From contig CM049316.1 of the NCBI GenBank assembly GCA_026874595.1, positions 13,506,839 to 13,570,838 on the forward strand: DNA of 64,000 bases, written 5' to 3'. The notes under the pieces were generated by a model. It had not been told where the DNA came from. It saw nothing but the letters and a program-made list of their open reading frames with translations, and made no database searches. Source of the stretch: Sipunculus nudus. Its lineage: Eukaryota > Annelida > Sipuncula > Golfingiida > Sipunculidae. Both the position numbers and the translations under genes were made by a program. Of the stretch, positions 1 through 12,937 are shown in pieces. The first letter of the stretch is position 1; each line of letters starts with the position of its first letter.

Positions 1-390
1 CTATATATATTTATTTACATGCCAGAAATTAAGACTGTTAAGTGTAATTTCTATAAGTTATGGACTTGAACATATTGGACTTTGTAAAAAATCAGAAAAA
101 ATATTTGCTTACTTAACATGACAAATTTTATTGCTAGAGGTTTTTTTTTCAAGTATATGACTCTGTTTAATTAAGATTTAATTGTATACCAAAAATTAGA
201 TCTAAATTTTGTAATTTTTTTAAGTTATTAGCATAAAAATAAAATCAGTACCTCAAATTTTGTACAACTTTGACCATGGCACTTTTTTCCTGTGAGTACT
301 GTTAATTTAATTTTCATGGCATGAAAACATTAGTATTTAATTTGTTTAAATTTGAAATTTGAAAATAAAAGGTTGAAAATTAGGCTAGTT

Positions 391-1578
391 GTATCCACCA
401 AAATGAAATTTTGCGGATTCAATGTTTTTGACAGTGTTCCGCCGCCACTGCAGCATTCCTTTCAAGAGAACTCCTCTGAGACTACTTGACTGATTTTTCC
501 AAAACTTAAACCAATTATCGGGTCACATGTTAACTGGAGCCTAACAAATTGGTGGTGACCTCTGACCTTTCCTGTCTGCCCAGCGTCCATTTGTGCGTCT
601 ATTTCTACACATAAACCCACATATCTCAGGAACCGTTTGACCTATCAGGAAAAAAAATTTGTACAAATGTAGCCCTTGGATAGCTAAATAATATACACAA
701 AAAATGGTGGCACCACCTGCAGCCATGTTTGCACAGTGTCCATCTGTTTGTCTACCTTGGGTTAAAATCACTCATATCTCTGCAGTGGTTAATTTGACTA
801 ATTCACCTGAAATTCAGCATGCGTATAAATCCTGGATAGCTTTCTTGATTTAATTGTAGGTGGCGCCACCTACATTCATGTTCAGGCTGCAGACATCCAT
901 GCTTATATCTCCAGACTGGTTTGACACATCTTCTTGAAAATTTGCATGTTTATAGATCTCACATAGCTCTTTATCATACGCAAAACTTGTGGGGCCACCT
1001 GCAACCATATTTTGCACAGTGTCCCTCTGTTTGTCTGCCGTTGAATAAAATCACCCATATCTCGGCAGTGGTTTGACATATCTGCCAAAAATTTTTCAGG
1101 TTTATACATCCTGGACAGCTTTCTCGATTTTTTGGCAGGTGGCGCCACCTACATTTATGTTAATGCTGCAGACATTCAGGCTTATATCTCAGGACTAATT
1201 GGACATATCCCCCTCAAATTTTGCATGTGTATAGATCTCACATAGCTCTTAATCATACACAAAATTGGTGGCGCCACCTGCCACAATTTTTGCATAAGTC
1301 CTTCTGTTTGTCTGCTGTGGGATAAAATCACTCATAAACATGTAGTGGTTTGACATTTTTATGCCTAAAATTTTGCATATGTATACAACTTGGACAGCTT
1401 TCTGGATCTTTTTGTAGGTGGCGCAACCTACATACACATTTTTGCTGCAGACATCCATGCTAATATGCAACACACCTCATTCTATTTCCCCTTGCCACTC
1501 AATCCATGCCCCATTTCACCCATTCTACTCTGATTTCTGTGGATACACATAGTCGCTTGTGGACTTCCCGTATTCTAG
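391..1578 (+). mobile_element. HINE-like (Helitron-related) element, family A, copy 1
   Basis: Non-autonomous element. It begins with a degenerate hairpin around GTATCCACC/GCGGAT, has a core of tandem units with the palindrome GGTGGCGCCACC or variants of it, and ends with a degenerate GTAGTCG-type hairpin, a short spacer and CTAG at 1575-1578. The 3' hairpin followed by CTAG is the classical Helitron terminus. The same order occurs in the copies at ~5690-7044 and 48856-50317. No Rep/helicase reading frame is present. Short reading frames across it are repeat translations. Confidence 0.65.
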
Positions 1579-1967
1579 TTATTGACTTTTTTCTTGAGGC
1601 TCTATTGTAGTCACTCCTGGAAGTCAGCTATGCCAGGGTTCCTGATTTGCTACAGTCACCTTGGGAGATCCCCTGCTGTGACAGGTGTACAATTCTCATA
1701 TCTCATATATTAAGATCTAATTTAAACATATTCTTGCCTCAGGAGAATGGAACATCAGCTCTGTGTATCATCTCTCCATTATCATTAAATATTTATATAT
1801 TAATTATGAAATTTTTCCTATAACCATTGTTGAAATAACTTTCATATGTTGTATGTGTATTGATTTAAGATAATAAAGTCTGAAATTTGAAAGCAACTTA
1901 TATATTCAGTTGTGTAATATTGCAGATTTAATACTTTGAAAAAAATTTGATATAATAATAGAAATTA
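1579..1967. other. Unassigned AT-rich spacer
   Basis: AT-rich sequence between two repeat copies. I see no coding pattern, no splice-flanked open frame and no clear repeat ends. Confidence 0.5.
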
Positions 1968-2590
1968 AGAGCGAACCTGTGAGCTAATGTGATGGTGTGG
2001 CGTCGTCTGGCGTCTGTAAGTTAACCCATACTATCTCCAAAATGACAGGAGCTAGCAACACAAAATTTAATGCAAAAATTAGCCATCTGCAAAACTATTG
2101 GGATGCTATTAGTGAACCTGTGAGCTTATGCGATGGTGCGGCCTCATCCGTTGTGTGTCATGCGTCATCTGTATGTTAACCACAGCTTTCTCAAAAATGG
2201 CAGAAGCTAGCATCACCAAATTTTTATGCAAATAATCAGTCATCTGAAAAACTCTATCAGATTTTGTTTATTTTTTTCTAACTGCATTTTCTTAGATTTT
2301 ATAGGAAAAAAAAGCTTTAAAAATCTTCTTCTCCAAAACTGTCCAGCCAAATTGTCCAATATTTCAAAGAAATGATCCCTGGAACAATCTTTCTCAAGTT
2401 TGTTCGAATGGTTCCAGTTCAGAGATTTTTGGCCGAGTTACAGGAGGTTTAACTTAGTCATCTGTCCAAAAAAGCACACTAAAATTAAAATCTCAGAAAC
2501 GGCTAGAGCTATAATCACCAAATTTTGTACCAATGTTTGTCACATATGTCATATCTGAAATTGAGGTATTAGTGGCGCCACCTACATTGA
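1968..2590 (+). repeat. Family F 5' region plus family E block
   Basis: Two tandem, diverged copies start with GCGAACCTGTGAGCT or GTGAACCTGTGAGCT (about 1970 and 2112). From about 2270 comes a family E unit (TTCTTCTCC, TTTTTGGC, GAGTTACAGG), the type tandemly repeated at 7236-7930. A GTGGCGCCACCT segment near 2574 links it to family A cores. The matching family F 3' end, with an inverted CACAGGTTCGCA, is seen at 7185-7222. Non-coding; boundaries approximate. Confidence 0.5.
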
Positions 2591-2598
2591 TGTGTTTT

Positions 2599-5290
2599 TA
2601 GCTCAGCTGACTATAAGTCATCTGAGCTATAGTCGTGGTCCATTATCCGACGTCTGTCCGTCCGTCCGTAGATGTGGCACGTTTTGAAACCGTAAGACCT
2701 AGGAATCCAAAATTCAGCATAATGTTAGATGTCCCCAAGATCTCCTACCAAGCCGAAAACTGGGTCTTTGCGACTTCGTTCCTTTGGAAATTAAGGAAAA
2801 CCTCAATTTTTTATTAAAAACCTATTTTCACACTTAAGAACTGCCTAATATCAAAACCACTCATCTGTTTTTCCTCATATTTACCATTGATATTCCTCTA
2901 TATAGTTACTATGTACATGCCAGAAATTAAGTCTGTATTATATAATTTAAAAAAGTTATGGGCCCAAACATAATGCATTTTGTAAGAAATCAGGAAAGAT
3001 ATTTGAACACTTAACACAAAACATGTTAAAGCTATGGACTTTTTTTCCAGTAATATAACTTTAATTAATCAAAATTAAATTGTATATCCAAAATTAGATC
3101 AAAATCTTTTAAATTTTTTAAAAATTAACAAAAATAAAAAATTGGTACCTTAAATTTTGCCCAATTTTGACCATTGCACGTTTTTTCCCTGTAAGTACTG
3201 TTGATCTAATTTTCACAGCATGTACAAATAAGGATTATATCTATTAAAATCTGAAATTTGAAAATAAAAGCTGCAAAATTAGGCTAGTTATTGAATTTTT
3301 TGGAGGCTCTTGTTGTATTCCCTTACATTGTCAAGCAGTTCACTGTGGTCACTGTTGGTCATTCAGTGCAGCTCTGTATGCTCCCAAGGTTGTTGGCATA
3401 ATGTTAGATGTCCCCAAGATCTCCTACCAAGCCAAAAACTGGGTCTTTGCGACTTTGTTCCTTTGAGAAATTAAGGAAAAACCTCAATTTTTTATTAAAA
3501 ACCTATTTTCACATTTCAGGACAACCTAACTACGAAACCACTCACCTGTTTTTCCTCATATTTACCATAAATATTCCTCTATATAGTTCCTATGTACATG
3601 CCAGAAATTAGGTCTGTATTACATGATTTAAAAAAAGTAATGGGCTCAAACATAATGCATTTTGTAAAAAATCAGGAAAGATATTTGATCACTTAACACA
3701 AAACATTTTAAAGCTATGGACTTTTTTCCAGTAATATATCTTTTATTAATCAAAATTAAATTGTATACCCAAAATTAGATCAAAATCTGTTAAATTTTTA
3801 AAAATATTAGCAAAAATAAAAAAATTGGTACCTTAAATTTTGCCTAAATTTGACCATGGCACATTTTTTTCTTATAAGTACGTTTGATTTAATTTTCACA
3901 GCCAGTTTACATATGGATTTAATCTGATAAATTTTGAGTTTGAAAGTATAAGCTTAAAAAATAGTCTATAGCTATTGAAATTTTATTAGAAGACTTAATG
4001 TATTTGTATTTTCTAGCATCATGACCCTACTTTTGTTTACTTTGTAATCCAAAAATTGGCATAATGTTAGATGTAATTGTAAATATTCATATTCTTCCAA
4101 ACATTTCCTATGTACATACCGAAATTTAGGTCAGTATTGCATAATTTGTTGAAGTTATAGGCCCAAACATAATGCACTTTGTAAAAAATCAGGATATATT
4201 TACTCACTTAACATAAGAATGGCTGAGACTTTTTATCAGGAATATAACATCATTTAATCAAGATTCAATTTTCACAGCATGTACACATAAGGATTAAATC
4301 TGTTAAAATCTTAAATATGAAAAATAAAAGCTGCAAAATTAGGCTAATTATTGAATTTGTTTTGAGGCTCTTGTTGTATTCCCTTACATTGTCAAGCAGT
4401 CCACTGAGGTCACTCTAGGTCATTCAATTCAACTCTCTATGCTCCCCAGGCTGTTATGTAATCCCATCACTCCCGCAAGCCCTCTCTCTTGTTGAGCTTG
4501 ATCAGGCTGCCAGCATAAATACCACAGGGAGCCTTTCTCTCTCTCCCCCCCCCCCCCACCCCATTCTGTTGACAGACCTGTACTCTAAACAAGATGAATC
4601 TTATAATTTCAGCGATGAACAGTAACAACAGAGACCCCTCACTGAACCCACCACTTTGATACACAGGACTAATATACAAGACAAAGCTGATAATTTTAAT
4701 GTTAAAAAATTCTTTTTGTTGAGACTTGGACAATTTTGATTTTTTTTAAAGAAAAAAATGTTCAGTAATTTAATCCTAATATTCATATATGGTAAAATAT
4801 TAGGACCTAATGAAAGTGCTAACTGAAAAGATTTAAGAAGACATAAATACTTTGTATCATTCCGTTCATATCTCTTAAAGTTGGTGGGGCCTAGTTATCT
4901 AGTTTTTAAAATTAGAAATATTGGTCAAACTTTGTGGGATTAATTTTTAACTCATATGGCCATATATTTAACTTTTGATAAATTAATTACCTTTACACAT
5001 TATTTGTTTATGAAATGGAACTTTTATATGACACTTACCGTAAGCCCATTTTTTCCCTTGGTGCATCAATAAATGGTTTCAGGCCAAAGGTTTCATTTAT
5101 TACACAGTCCATATGCTTTAGCTCATGTCCATTATTCTATAATTTACAGAGTTTCATTTAAGCTAGGCCATTTTCTCTTAGCTTTTCAAATGGTTATATA
5201 CATGGAAAAACCATAAGAAACAAAAATATTTTGCAGTTACTAATATTTTCCAAAATTCAGCTGAGTGACGTGACCCATAGGTCCCTTGTT
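2599..5290 (+). mobile_element. HINE-like family B composite, 2.7 kb
   Basis: It starts with a hairpin (TAGCTCAG ... CTGAGCTA, 2599-2629) followed by a TCCGTCCG-type tetranucleotide run. It ends with a TCAGCTGAG inverted repeat, a GACCCATAGGTC hairpin and CCTTGTT at 5290. Internally the segment beginning GCATAATGTTAGATGTCCCC occurs twice (about 2717 and 3397), so this is an internally duplicated or nested copy. A C-rich tract lies at 4546-4562. No transposase frame is visible. Confidence 0.6.
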
Positions 5291-5590
5291 TACAAGTGAA
5301 AATGTAATTTTAAACTCTTCTAGCTTATACACTGATTTATGATGAAACTGTTAAGCTGATTGGTTTAAACTTTACAAGAATTATTTTATGGTAGGGTTCT
5401 ACCAGTTTTATCAGAATAGATTGGGTAAATACAGCTTTAAAAAAGCATCGTAGCCAATTGAAAAAGGCTTTCTGTGTTTGAAAACAGATTTGACAACATG
5501 CTGAGTTTCAGCAGCCAAGTCAAGAGGTCACTCAGTACAAACAGATGGGGTCCAGACATCACCATGGCAACTGACCTGGCTCTGGCAGGT

Positions 5591-5645
5591 GTCTAGACAA
5601 TGTGTCTAGACATCTAGACACAGCGTCTAGACACAATGTCTAGAT
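5591..5645. repeat. Short tandem repeat of TCTAGA palindromes
   Basis: The hexamer TCTAGA recurs five times with small irregular spacers containing ACAATG or ACA. The block sits just 5' of a family A element. No coding potential. Confidence 0.7.
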
Positions 5646-5689
5646 GCAGAATTCCCAGATTATTGGAACTATATCTTTAAACTGTTTGA

Positions 5690-7044
5690 AAAAACTTGGT
5701 TTGAATTTTAAGTGAATCGGATTTATCATCAGGTCACATGAGTAACTGCTGCCCCTTCATTTTTTGTTGACCTCTGACCTTTCCTTGCTGCCCAGCGTCC
5801 ATTTGTGCATCTGTTTCCACACATAAACCCACATATCTCGGGAACCGTTTGACCCATCAGGCTAAAAATTTTGTACAAAGGTAGCCCTTTGATAGCTTTA
5901 TAACATACACTAAAAATGGTGGCGCCACCTGCAACCATTTTTGCATAGCGTTAATCTGCTTTGGGATAAAATCACTCATATATCAGCAGTGGTTTGACTT
6001 TTCCACCTGAAATTTTGAAGGTTTATACATCCTGACAGCTTTCTCGATTTTATGACAGGTGGCGCCACTTACATTCACATTTACTGTGCAGACATCCAAG
6101 CTCATATCTCGGGAACTGTTTGACCGATTAGGCCAAAATTTTGCATGTGTATAGATCTCACATAGCTCTTCATCATAGGCAAAAATGGTGGCGCCACCTG
6201 CAACCATTTTTGCATAGCGTTAATCTGCTTTGGGATAAAATCACTCATATCTCAGCAGTGGTTTGACTTATCCACCTGAAATTTTGCAGATTTATACATC
6301 CTGGACAGCTTTCTCGATTTTATGACAGGTGGCACTACCTACAATTAAGTTTACTCGGCAGACATCCAAGATCATATCTCGGGAACTGGTCGACCGATTG
6401 GGCCAAAATTTTGCATGTGTATAGATCTCACATAGCTCTTCATCATAGGCAAAACTGGTGGCGCCACCTGCAACCACTTATGCACAGTGTCCATCTGTTC
6501 ATCTGCCTTGGGATAAAATCACTCATATCTCAGCAGTGGTTTGACTTATCCACCTGAAATTTTGCAGGTTTATACATCCTGGACAGCTCTCTTGATTTTA
6601 TGAAAGGTGGCGCCACCTACATTCAGGTTTACTCTGCAGACATCCAAGCTCATATCTCGGAAACAGTTTGACTGATTGGGCCAAAATTGTGCATGTGTAT
6701 AGATCTCACATAGCTCTTCATCATAGGCAAAACTGGTAGCGCCACCTGCAACCACTTATGCACAGTGTCCATCTGTTCATCTGCCTTGGGATAAAATCAC
6801 TCATATCTCAGCAGTGGTTTGACTAATCCCCCTGAAATTTTGCAGGTTTATACATCCTGGACAATTTTCTCAATGTTATGACAGATGGCACCACCTACAT
6901 TCACGTTTACGCTGCAGACATCCATGCTAATATGCAACACATCTCACTCTTTTCCCCTCGCCACTTAATCCATGCCTCACTTCACCCGCCCCACTCTGAT
7001 TTCTGTGGATACACATAGTCGCTTGTTCACTACCCATATTCTAG
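5690..7044 (+). mobile_element. HINE-like element, family A, copy 2
   Basis: The core has at least three tandem units of roughly 280 bp, each with GGTGGCGCCACC or a one-base variant. The 3' end is a degenerate hairpin with CTAG at 7041-7044. The 5' hairpin seen in the 48.9-kb copy is not recognisable, so this copy looks 5'-truncated or diverged and its left boundary is approximate. Minus-strand peptides repeating VAGGATIFAYDEELCEIYTH are repeat translations, not genes. Confidence 0.6.
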
Positions 7045-7184
7045 TTTTCAAATGTCCTTGTCTGAAACTTGCAGGTCCGAAACGTCCATTTTGCTATAAT
7101 CATAATGACTAAGGTAGATATGCAGGACTTAAAGATGATTAATATTAAATTTTAAAAATAAACCTCCATTCATACTCACAAACT

Positions 7185-7222
7185 TTTCACAGGTTCGCAT
7201 TAGGCCTGTAGGCCTTGTTTTT
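7185..7222 (+). repeat. Family F 3' terminus with hairpin
   Basis: CACAGGTTCGCA is the inverse of the family F 5' start (GCGAACCTGTG at 1971). It is followed by a short hairpin, AGGCCTGTAGGCCT, and TTGTTTT. This matches the order at the 3' ends of family B. Confidence 0.55.
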
Positions 7223-7235
7223 TGGGTAACGGCAT

Positions 7236-7930
7236 TTTCTTAGATTTTACAGAGAAAAAGCTAAAAAACCTTTAAAAATCTTCTTCTCCGGAACCATCCA
7301 GCCAAATTGTTGACGTTTCACAGAAATAATCCTAGAAACAATCTCTCTCAAATTTGTTGGAATGGTTCCAGTTCGGTGATTTTTGGCTGAGTTACAGGGG
7401 TCATCAGTGCCTGTGTCATACTGAGGGCTTAAAGAACTTCTTCTCTGAAACAATATGGCAGAATGATTGAATATCCCACAGAAATGATCCTAGGGTAGTG
7501 CTTTCTGAAGTTTGTTCAAATGGTCTCTGTTTAGTGACTTTTTGGCTGAGTTATGGGAAGTCGAATTTAGTCAGATGCCATTACAGCCCACTTTAGCTCA
7601 GTGGCTCAAAGATCTTCTTTTCAAAAACCACTGGACCAAATTTGTAAATCTCACACATGAATCATCCTCAGATGTTGATTATTCAAGTTTGTTCCAATGG
7701 TTTTGGTTCAGTGCTTTTTGGCTGAGTTACAGGAAGCTAAAATGAGACAGTTTCCTGTATCCTTCTATATGAGTTATAAACTGCAAAACATTTTTCGACT
7801 GATGCCACTGAAGCCAATTTGTTTTATATTTTACAAGAATAATCCCAACAAATTCTTATAATAATTGTCTTTAATGGCTCCACATGAATGATTTTTGGCT
7901 GAATTATGGAGATTGAATTCAGTCATTTTA
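7236..7930 (+). repeat. Family E tandem block (~170-bp units)
   Basis: About four diverged units, each containing TCTTCTTCTC, a CAAATTTG-like segment, an ATCCTA or ATCCTCA segment, and TTTTTGGCTGAGTTA. A related single unit lies at 2270-2470. Non-coding. Confidence 0.55.
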
Positions 7931-8019
7931 CCATATATGTTGGCTGTGTGAAGCAGTTACATCTAGCCTGGCACCAGTTTATCAGCATCTATTACATCAT
8001 GCCACTAGACATTTAGATT

Positions 8020-8410
8020 TCAGGTTAAATAGCTTGGCAGACTGCCAACTATTTCAGATTTTGCAAAAGGCCAATGGTCAGCCTGGATGTATTTATAGCT
8101 TTGGCAGACTGGCAACTGTAAAAGATTAGGCAACAGGTCAAGAGTTCACTCAGTGCAGCCAGGTATAGGTCAGGGGTTCACTCAGTGCATGAGCTGCTTT
8201 CTATTTATAGCTTTGGCAGACTGTCCACTGTATCAGATTTGATGCCAAAGGCCAATCTGGATCTATTTATAGCTTTGGGAAACTGCCAACTGTGTCAGAT
8301 TATGCAACAGGTCAAGAGTTCACTCAGTGCAGCCAGGTACAGGTCAAAAGTTCACTCAGTCTAGCCAGGTGCAGATCAAGAGTACACTCAGTGCAGTAGT
8401 TTGAGCCAGC
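8020..8410. repeat. Degenerate tandem repeat
   Basis: Phrases such as TAGCTTTGGCAGACTG, GCAACAGGTCAAGAGTTC and ACTCAGTGCAGCCAGGTA recur irregularly, with spacings of tens of bases. This is an old, rearranged minisatellite. No gene is seen between 7930 and 8540. Confidence 0.5.
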
Positions 8411-8545
8411 AGTTTGTCACAGTTCACTTGGGGCAACTGCTTTTCTCACCTAAGCCTGGTCAGCCCTGTGCATCTAACTCAAGAGAAGTTTGTTGTATTC
8501 GCCTGATATTTTGACCTATTTATTTGTCTTTGATGGGTTTCTTGT

Positions 8546-8830
8546 TCACAGGACAGGTGTCGCCGCCTTCAATTACTTTTACACAAGTGTATGTGCCTGC
8601 TTATTTTCCAGGGGAAATTGATATATCAGCCTGAAATTGGGCATATTTATACATATTGTAAAGCTTTGTGGTATACAAGACTGGTGGCGCCACCTACAAA
8701 TAATTTTTGCACAGTGTATGTTCCTGCTTAGTTCTCAGGATAGGATATTAGCCTGAAATTGGGCATATGTACCGGTATACATCTTTAATACCTTCGTTGT
8801 ATACAAGACATGTAGGCCTACTTAAAAAAT
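8546..8830. repeat. Degenerate family A-like core
   Basis: Contains GGTGGCGCCACCTAC at about 8684 and a diverged GGTGTCGCCGCCTTC near 8556. Phrases such as GCCTGAAATTGGGCATAT are repeated. The terminal hairpins are missing, so this is a fragment. Confidence 0.45.
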
Positions 8831-9010
8831 AATGGCCCAGTATTGAAGCATTGTACCTGGTGTATAAATCATTGCACAGGTTTGCATTGTTTAATATTAA
8901 GAAATTGTAAATGAACTATTTTATAGTGTAAACATTGTTGAATGCAGTGAAAGTCCTATGTATTTACACTATAATAATACAAAGATGTTGTAACTCTCAT
9001 CATTCCATTC

Positions 9011-9057
9011 ACCCCCCCCCCCCCCCACCAAAAAAAAAAACACCACCACCACCACCA
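9011..9057. repeat. Poly-C / poly-A / CAC low-complexity tract
   Basis: A run of C is followed by a run of A and then CACCAC repeats. Simple sequence only. Confidence 0.85.
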
Positions 9058-9368
9058 ACAAGTCCTTGCATCTGGTTACTGGGGATATTATTTATATCAA
9101 CTGTACACATTTTAATAAATAAAAAATACATATATTAAATATTCTATACAGAAAAAATAGATCCAATTGAGCAAATGTGTAAACTACTGAACTGTCAACA
9201 ATTTATCAAAAAGCCAACCAATGGTTATAGTAATAATATACATCTTATGTTCACAAACTGCTCACATGCTTCAATTTTAACATTAGAGAATGCATGGTTT
9301 GGTCACAAAATATTATTTGCAACAATTTCTCTTAAACTTTATCTCCATTTGATATTATTTTAGATTTT

Positions 9369-12300
9369 TAGCTCAGCTGACTATAAGTCATCTGAGCTAT
9401 AGTCGTGGTCCATTGTCCGTCGTCTGTCTGTCAGTCCGTCCGTCTGGATGTCCGTCCGTAAGACTGGCACGTTTCGACACCATTGGACCTACGAATCTGA
9501 AATTCGGCATACAGTTAGATGTCCCCAAAATCTCCTACCATGCCAAAAATTGGGTCAATATGACTTTGTTCCTTCGAGATATTAAGGAAAAACCTCAATT
9601 TTTTATTAGAAATCTACTTTCACACTTCAGGACTGCCTAATATCAAAACCACTCATCTGGTTTTCTTTATTTTTACCATAAATATTCCTCTATATGCTTC
9701 CTACGTACATGCCAGAAATTAAGTCAGTATTATTTAATTTTAAAAAGGTATGGGCCCAAACATAATGGACTTTGTAAAAAAATGAGGAAAGATATTTTGT
9801 CACTTAAGACCAAAAGTGTTAAAGGTAGGAATTTTTTTCAGTAATACTACTTTAAATAATCAAAATTTAATTGTATACCAAAAATTAGATCAAAATCTGT
9901 TAAATTTTTAGCTCAGCTGACTATAAGTCATCTGAGCTATAGTCGTGGTCCATTGTCCGTCGTCCGTCCGTCTGTCCGTCCGTCCGTCCGTCCGTCTGTC
10001 CGTCCGTAGATGTGGCACGTTTTGAAACCGTAAGACCTAGGAATCCAAAATTCAGCATAATGTTAGATGTCCCCAAGATCTCCTACCAAGCCGAAAACTG
10101 GGTCTTTGCGACTTCCTTCCTTTGAGAAATTAAGGAAAAACCTCAATTTTTTATTAAAAACCTATTTTCACACTTTAGGACTGCCTAATATCAAAACCAC
10201 TCATCTGTTTTTCCTCATATTTCCTAAAGATAATCCTCTATATAATTCCTATGTACATGCCAAAAATTAGGTCTGTATTATTTAATTTTAAAAAGTTATG
10301 GGCCCAAACATAATGCATTTTGTAAATAATCAGGAAAGAAATTTTATCACTTAACACAAAACTTGTTAAAGCTAAGCACTTTTTTTCCAGTAATATTACT
10401 TTTATTAATCAAAATTAAATTGTATACCCAAAATAAGATCAAAATCTTTTAAATTTTTTAAAATATTAGCAAAAATAAAAAATTGGTACCTTAAATTTTG
10501 CCCAACTTTGACCATGGCACGTTTTTTTGCTGTAACTGCTGTGGATTTAATTTTCACAGCATGTTTTTGTTAGCATTTCAACTGTTAACACCAAAAATTT
10601 GAAACCAGTTGATCAAAAACTCTAGATTTTATTCAAGTTTTCAAGCACCATGTCGCATATTGCTAGTGTTATGCAGTTTGCTAGAGCTCAGCTCCCGAGC
10701 TTCAGCTCTAAGTTCCTTAAATTTGGCATACAGTTAGATTTCTCCAAAATCCCCTACCATGCCAAGAATTTGGTCACTAGGACTTAATTCCTGTAATATT
10801 ACTTTTATTAATCAAAATTAAATTGTATACCCAAAATTAGATCAAAATCTTTTAAATTTTTTAAAATATTAGCATAAATAAAAAATTGGTACCTTAAATT
10901 TTGCCCAACTTTGACCATGGCACGTTTTTTTGCTGTAACTGCTGTGGATTTAATTTTCACAGCATGTTTTTGTTAGCATTTCAACTGTTAACACCAAAAA
11001 TTTGAAACCAGTTGATCAAAAACTCTAGATTTTATTCAAGTTTTCAAGCACCATGTCGCATATTGCTAGTGTTATGCAGTTTGCTAGAGCTCAGCTCCCG
11101 AGCTTCAGCTCTAAGCTCCTTAAATTTGGCATACAGTTAGATTTCTCCAAAATCCCCTACCATGCCAAGAATTTGGTCACTAGGACTTAATTCCTTCGAG
11201 ATATCAATGAAAAACTTCATTTTTCCATTAAAAACCCAATGTTACACTTTAAGACTGCCTAATATCAAAACCACTGATCTGACTTTGATCATATATAATA
11301 TACATATTTTTCAATACATTCACTATGCACATGCCAGAAATGATGTCAGTATTGTGTATTTTTTTAAGTTATGGGCCCAAACATAATGCACTTTGTAAAA
11401 AATCAAGAAATATATTTACTCCCTTAACAAGGGCATTGCTGAAGCTAGAGATCTTTTTTGTCAGGGATGTAACATTATTTAATCAAGATTCAATTGAATA
11501 CCGTAAATTAGTTCTGAATTTTTCAAATTTTATAAGTTATTAGTATAAATATAAAATTAGTACCTTAAATTTTGCCTAACTGTGACCATGGCACGTTTGT
11601 TTCCCGTGAGCACTGTTGATATAATTTTCATATCATGCACACATAAGGATTTCAGCTTTTTAGTTTAGAAAGCTGAAAGAAATTTGCCAAATATTGTAGC
11701 TTTTATTAATGTTTTTTATGAGACCCTGTCAGACTTTGGCTCCCTCCAGCCCCTCTTGAGTCACCTGTATGTTGACCTTGTTGACCTTTCATCAAATTAT
11801 GCACGCTTGAGGGGAGAATCCAGGCAGCTTATGGCCAGCCACAGTTGATCCAGGTGTTCAACCCAACTCATCTAGTAGTTTTAACCAACAACATAACAAT
11901 AAACAATAAATTAATAAATTTTTATTGGTTTTTAATAACAAATTAAAGAAAAATAGAAAAGGAATTTGTTAGTTTATAATAACAGGAAATTAACTTGCAG
12001 TTACTGATGATATAAGAATCTTGTATCGATTGATAGAATGTCACATATTCCAAATAACACCTTGCAGTCACCTATGGCATTTTTCAGTTCATTTTTAATG
12101 ATAAAGAAGTAAATCATATTATTCATTACTAATCATTAAGGATTATATGAAGGAAATTAATGATAGACAAAGATGCAGTTGATAATATTAATCTAGATTC
12201 CTACTGTGTCTAGTGTGTACATTGATGTGAAATTAGTCCAAAATGAATTTTTTACAGTTATTTTTTAATATAAATAAAAGCCATAAAACCAAGTACTTAT

Positions 12301-12937
12301 GATCATTATTTAAATGTGTGAATTTTGTATATTCTGGATTCTCAACATCATTGTTTGGTGAAAACTGAATAAATACCAGACATGGTGCGAATACTTTGTA
12401 ATTGTATTTAAATACGAATATGATTATGTACTCCATTATAAAATTTCTTGCATAAAGAATGGGAATTCAGGTAAAAATGAAAGTATATGAATACTCGTGC
12501 AAATACTTTCCAAATGTATTCATGAATGCATTCATGAATATATTCTTCAATGTTATTTTAATAATCATATCAGTTATATTTCATTTTAAAAAATCATATG
12601 ATTCTCTTATTATTTTGAATAAAAATTATATTTGGGACAATATTTGTAATTTATTTAATAAATAGTTAAACTCTTATATTATATGTTCTGCTTATAAGTT
12701 ATATGGCCAAGTCAAAATCTGTGTGACAGTAGTACTCCATTTGTTAATAAAATAAATGAAATCAATCCTCTTCCCTGTCTCCAAAGGTACTATCAAAATT
12801 ATACATAAGCTAAACCACAACAACTCATAATACAGCTTATATTTATTACCACACAAAACCAGCATGTGCCTCATTTCCAAATAATATTTTTTTATCATAT
12901 ATAACAGCTGAGCGTCGTGACCCATAGGTCCCTTGTT
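9369..12937 (+). mobile_element. HINE-like family B composite with two 5' ends
   Basis: Two complete 5' hairpins (TAGCTCAG...CTGAGCTA) lie at 9369 and 9909, each followed by long GTCC/GTCCGTC runs. A single 3' end (CAGCTGAG, then CCCATAGG, CCTTGTT) lies at 12937. The first 5' end is a 540-bp partial copy interrupted exactly at the second. A near-identical 403-bp direct duplication lies inside at 10391-11196. AT-rich, non-coding sequence at about 11.9-12.9 kb precedes the 3' end. Confidence 0.55.
10391..11196 (+). repeat. 403-bp direct duplication, two copies
   Basis: The segment starting TAATATTACTTTTATTAATC at 10391 recurs at 10794. Reading the two side by side I find only about three base differences, so the duplication is recent relative to the divergence of the family B copies around it. 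Confidence 0.8.

Noticed and set aside
5729-6755. Minus-strand frames repeating VAGGAT...AYDEELCEIYTHA
   Set aside because: They follow the 280-bp repeat units of family A; the recurrence comes from the tandem DNA, not from a repeat protein gene.
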